Origin: Metellina segmentata
Taxonomy: Eukaryota; Arthropoda; Arachnida; Araneae; Tetragnathidae
Assembly (NCBI GenBank): GCA_947359465.1
Contig: OX375876.1
Location: forward strand, 83,164,359 to 83,228,358
Direction: 5' to 3'
DNA length: 64,000 bases
Below, piece by piece: positions 37,301 to 43,300 of this stretch; position 1 is the stretch's first letter, and each line of letters starts with the position of its first letter. The notes beneath the pieces were generated by a model. The model was not told the origin of the DNA and did not search any database. It saw only the letters and a list, made by a program, of their open reading frames with translations. The position numbers were made by a program, and so were the translations under genes.

Positions 37301-40300
37301 GGCTGTTATCCAATAGGCTATGAACTCCTATTTGGTTTGCGAAGCAAACCAATAACCCCACAAAAGCAACACCGGGCTAGCCACGAAGCGGCTAGTATGT
37401 AATAAAATAATGATTTCATCTACTTATCCTCCTGAAATGTTTATCTTTTGTACCGCTTTTCACATTAATTAACAGAATGAATTAAGAGTTTAACCTACTA
37501 TTGCACTGATTGTCAATTTTAAGTTTTAATATTTCTCTCTTTTTTTTATGTGTTTAAATATAAACAGTATAAAACTGGATTTTTTTTTGTTTTAACAGTA
37601 TTAAAATTATTTAAGTTGTTAGAATATTGATATTTTAAAAATGATTTTTATTGTTAAAGGCAACTTCTGAGAATATGTTGCCGACATCTCCTGAAAGCCC
37701 TTGGATTTTTCGAGCTGGAAAGCAGTGTAATGATTTGCAGGAGTCTGCTTGCTCATCACAGTTAAACACCCATACTGCATCTGAATGTATTCAAAAGAAA
37801 ACACAAAATAAGATATCTCCTTTAAAGAATAAGAGTAAGTAAAGCAGCCTTTTTATCTATAGCTTACAAATATATAATGTAACTTTTATCGTACTACTTT
37901 TTTATTAAATTTTATCATAATCATAACACAGGATTTCAAAAGTTCGAATGCACATTGTCTGAAATATATTTTGGTATACATTTTGTATCAGTGACTACTT
38001 ATCACATTCTATACTTTAGAGACTCTTGGGTAATTGATATCAATTACATTTGCAGTTACTGAGTTTATTTTTCATACAGTTTTTGGTAATGTATTGCTTT
38101 TTGGAGGAGCTTTTGCACAGAGGTCCAGTGTTTGATGCACCTATTTTTACAACATTACATATAAAATGTATCAGCTATAATTAATACACTAATTATATAT
38201 TTCACTAACATATGTGGCACAAAAATCAACTTATTTCTTTATTATCTAATGACTACAAGAGATATAACCAAAATAAAATCAACTCCTACTGGATTCATTT
38301 GTCAATTTTGCCACTTCGTTTAAATATGCTTGATTTGGGCTTTTGAGCTGCATAATATTGTTAAAACTACACAGGAGCTCACGCTCTAATGAAGTTCTTC
38401 AACAGTCTAAGTACAAAAGGGATAGAGAAATTTGGAAAATGGAAATCAACACAAAAATAGAATTGCATCAAAAAAATACTGAATTGCCTTTCAACCAATG
38501 AATGGGATAAAATTTAATTGGAGGTTCAGAAACTAACTAGGGTAACATGATTAAGATGTACACTCTTTGCTATGTATTTTGTTGGAAAAGGAATTAACAT
38601 GAGTAAGAAATACATGGAATTCTGTAATGTGCTTTTCTATAATTTTATTTTATTTGGTTGTATAAAATATGAATATGAATTCTATCTTCATTATAAATGG
38701 ATTGAAATATGATATGAAATGTGAATAACGACTTTGCAATCAATAGATCTGAACACTTAAGATGCTGTAGTAGAGGTGCTATGAGGAGTACTAGTAGCAT
38801 GAAAAAAGCTTGTCTGAACTTTCTGATGCAATCAGTAGCAAAGAACAAGAGAGTGAAATTGAAATAGATGTTCTGAATCTAACTGTGGCAACATGACTGA
38901 GGTGTACTTTTTGCTGTGCATTGTATTAGATATTGATACTAGTAAATTAAAAAAATACTTTTAGATTTTTGAATAATTTGATTTCATTTAGAAATTGTAT
39001 GAAATCTATTTATGTGAGCATGGATGCGATATTCATTGTAAATATATTTAAATAAGGTATGAGATGTGAGAAATGACACTTTGGCAACAATGGATGCGGA
39101 CAATTAAGTTTAATGCAGATGCTATGTGTAATTTATTGTATTTATTTTGCATCTCAAGAAATTAATATTTCTGTTAATCAAATTAAAGAATTGGATAAAA
39201 GTTGTAAAACTGTTTACTATATTTATATACATTTTTCATTACCTGTTTCACTACAAGTAACAATTCTAATCTAATGTTTAGTGTATTGTTTCCAGATTCT
39301 TTTTGTCCATCCACTCCTACTTCCTCCTTGGCTCCGAAATTTAAAATTTCGGACTCTCCAATAACTCCATTTCCTGATTATAAAAATATGCAAACTCCTG
39401 AAATAAAAGAAGCTTTGAAAAAAATTGGAGTGAAAGCTTTACCAAGGAAGAAAGCTGTGGCAGTTCTCTCTCATGTATATGATGAAACTCATCCATGTAA
39501 GAAAACTTGCATTCATTTTTATACTAGATTTTGTTTGAAAAACATAGAATTATAGTTAAATCTTTAAATGAATGAATGCAAAATAAGTTTTTTTTTAGGG
39601 AAACTTTAAAAAATTGTTCTTATATTATGTCTGATATATGTACAGAAGGCCTCAGAAAATATAAACAAGGTTGTATTTGTTTAAGTATTACAACTATGTG
39701 CAAAATTTTACAAGAAAATTATTTCTTTAGGTTATCGAAATATGCTGGACTGGTTGCCAAGTGGTTGGTGTTCTGGCACCTTAGTTTAACATGCTGTGTT
39801 CAAATCAAAATTAAGACATTGATGTTCGTAGTTGTTCTGAATCCACTTTAACCTATAGGCCGTAGTCTAATTAGATCTTGTGTAGCCAGAAATGAACAGT
39901 GACAAACCATATAAAAATATCTCTATTTTTGTTTAAAATAATTTATTCATTAAAACATTAAAAAATGGATATTTGATTCTGATTTTAAAAAATGCGAAGC
40001 TAGGAACATATGATGATCCATGTCTTTCAGCTGAAAAATTGATTTTTAAAAAGATTTACGCTAGGACTTAAGTTTTTCACGATTTATTTTCTCTGAATAA
40101 AGGCATATACATTATCTGAATAATGGATTTCAGAATTGTAATAAAGTAGACTTATTAAATTATGTGATCTGTTTATATCATTCATCAATAATTGTAAATC
40201 AAAATACTAATTGATTAAATTGTTTTATTTTTATTTTTAAATAAATTAACATTGTGCTTACTCTGTGTACTGCTGACATATGAAAGACAAAGGATTACTA

Positions 40301-43300
40301 TGCTCTTACAGGGTTCCCTTGAACCTTAATATTTGCTGAATATTCTTTACATTTTTTTTTTTAAACTTAGTTTTTACAAGAACATTGTAGATTTTGTAAA
40401 ATTTTTATTAAAAAACTATAGCCAACACTTGGATATACTTGTCCAAGGTTACACGTCATCAAAAATCAAGGTTAGCTAAAATTTGAAGGTTTTAAAACTC
40501 GACCGTGAGACCCAAACTTATAGCACTTGTGAAAGTTTCTCAATATGCGCACTCACAGGTCTATTGCAATCTGAAATCAAGCCTTTAAAATGGGAACCCT
40601 GCTTTGTGAACAGATTGCTTTTTTTAATTTTCCAAACTTTTAAATTATATTCAGTAATTTGTAACACAACTAATGCTAACATGTGAGCATGTAACATGTA
40701 TACAAAATGTTGTTTTCTATCATTTGATGTTCATGTTTACTTATTTTTAATAAAGGGAATGAGTCATCATCACAATGCCTTGAAAGAAATTTGGAACCGG
40801 AGTTGCAGCCTTCAATGAAAAATACAAACAATAAGAAAATATTATCTCTTCCCAAAAAGCGAAAACAAGTTACAGAGATTTGTGATAGAGCAGTAAAGAA
40901 AACTCATGGTGCATGCACTTCCTCTCAGAACAGAGAGTCTGAGGAAGTTTTTAACAGAGAAGTAAAAACAAAATCATGTTGTTCATCCCAGCCTATCAAA
41001 TCCAGCAAAACACAAATAGAAAATTTAGTCCATTTTTCATCACAAGCAATATGCCCTTCAGAAAAAAACATCTGTACTAGTCCAACAGGCTCTTGCAATT
41101 CTAGGTAAAAAATACAGTTATTATTATCTCTTGTTTTGATTGAATAATTATTTTTGCATTTGTTAATAACACATCCGTAAACTAATAGCCATACAATATG
41201 AATCAGCTTTTTATATTGGATTTCACTATAAGCTTTTATTCAAGGTTTGCTCTTAAAATTATGATGCTTCATTTCATTGAAAAATAAATAATTCAGTTAT
41301 AAATATAATTATGCTATGAGATTCAAATCAATAAAATTGGGTTTTATTTTTTGCAGAGAAGATAATGAGCACAATGTGAGTTTTTCTTCAGAACTAAGTG
41401 ACAGCAGTCAACCTGAATGCAAGGAGAGCACAGAATCGATCAAGGAATACATAGTGTCGAATGAAGATCTTTACAAGAGAATTTTAAGCTATGCAGTAAT
41501 GTTTTTCCTTAAATTTTTGTTTTGAAATTTTCTTAACTAAATTTACATTGCCAATTAAATTCACAGGGTTTGTATGCTTCTTGAGAGCAAATAGAGGTGC
41601 TCAGTTTCAGTTTGCAAATGTAAGGGCAATGTTTTCTTACCCTTTTAAGTTAAGTCATCAAAGGTGCTTAAATATTTTGTTGAAATTCAGCTGTGGCATG
41701 CATTTTTCCTGAGAACCCCAATGCTGAAGCACATTTAACTGGGTCAGAATTCCAGTTAGAAGGAATGGAAATTCCTCATGTCACACTGAATTTTATCAAA
41801 TTATGCTAAAAAAATTCTCATTATTTGTATGAACCTTTGAAACATCAGACTTGGGAAAAAAACTGAGTTTCCCAATTTTAGTCTGAAATCTTTTCAAAAG
41901 TTAGAGCCTGGCATTTTTTGAAGAAGCCATTTACAACTCCTCATCTAAACTATCTTAAAACCATGCTATGCGAGAAACATTTTTCCAATAAAATAATACT
42001 AGGGTGAATTTAAACCATGTGATACATTTATTCCAATCCTTTTAGAATTATACCACTATCTTTTATTCTTCTAGTTGTGGACTAGTTAGTATTTATATTT
42101 TCCTTATTTGTGTGTGTGGCCCTTTCCAAAAAGTTTTTCGAACCCTCCACTAAATTTATCCGATTACCTAATATGAACTATTTTTGACTAAATTTAGCAG
42201 TGGAAACTTACTAGCTTCCAAGTTGGCAACAATAGAAACATTTTAAAAAGAAATTTGAAGTGCTATAATTGCATTTTGGAAAAACCATATAAATCATGAT
42301 AATTTTACTGAATAGGTATTAATTTAAGTTAAAAAACATATTTTATGCTCCTTTTCTTCTAGCCACTTAATTTAACTGACTTGCAACAAGAATTGAAGGA
42401 GAATGGCATGAATATTGGCATAAAAAAACTGATGGATTACCTTGATGAACAGGTGAGAAAAATAAATTCCTAATTTCATGGTTTAGGGAAATATTATGAA
42501 AAGAGCAAAATTTAGCATCAATAGATAGTAAGACGAGGCACTTCAAATTGTTTGGACAATGAAAAACTTACAATAAAACCCTTAAATTTATCTCAATTAT
42601 ACAAAAAAAAAAAAAAATTAAAGCATTCAAAAAATGTTAGTTAAAAAATTCTTATTTTTGTTTTAAAGGAGATGCACTCACATGTAGAAAGATTATGATT
42701 TTAGTTATGACAGGCTCATGCTGTGCAAAATAAGTAAGACAAAGTAGCAAACTCATTCAAATTTATTTATTTTTATAAAGCACTAGCTGATTTATCCAGT
42801 GTTGCACAGATTGAATTCGTTAAACATTGATTGAAAGTGATCCCAAAATCACTCTTCTGCATCATAAAAATGCAAATATAGAAGAAAAAAATAAGTCAGC
42901 AGCAAATAATTTTTCAAATTCCATTTATTATTGCAGCCAGTTTTCCTATCAATGTTTTGACTCTTGTGCCATTATACGATACTGAGGATCAATTTATTTT
43001 CACAGGCAAATATATTTTTTCTTGAAAATTCCATTCCGCATGTGAAACAACAGTTTGTTTCAAAATTAATGTCTTCAGTACAGATGAAACAAAGTTAATT
43101 CATTGCAATTTTTCAAAACCAGAACAAAAACAAAAGAAAAGGCTTTAATGAATGTTTGAGGAAGCAAAGTTGCATAAGAGTTGCTTCAACTCATAAAGTA
43201 AAAAACTTCTATCTTTCTGTAGCTTAAATAAGAAAACTTTCAACTTTTCAAAAGTCCTAGTCAGAATATTTTACAACCATAATATTATTCCAAGATCATC

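Noticed and set aside
42781..42830. Helitron terminus beginning CACTAGCTGATTTATCC
   Set aside because: No hairpin next to the CTAG and no other end.
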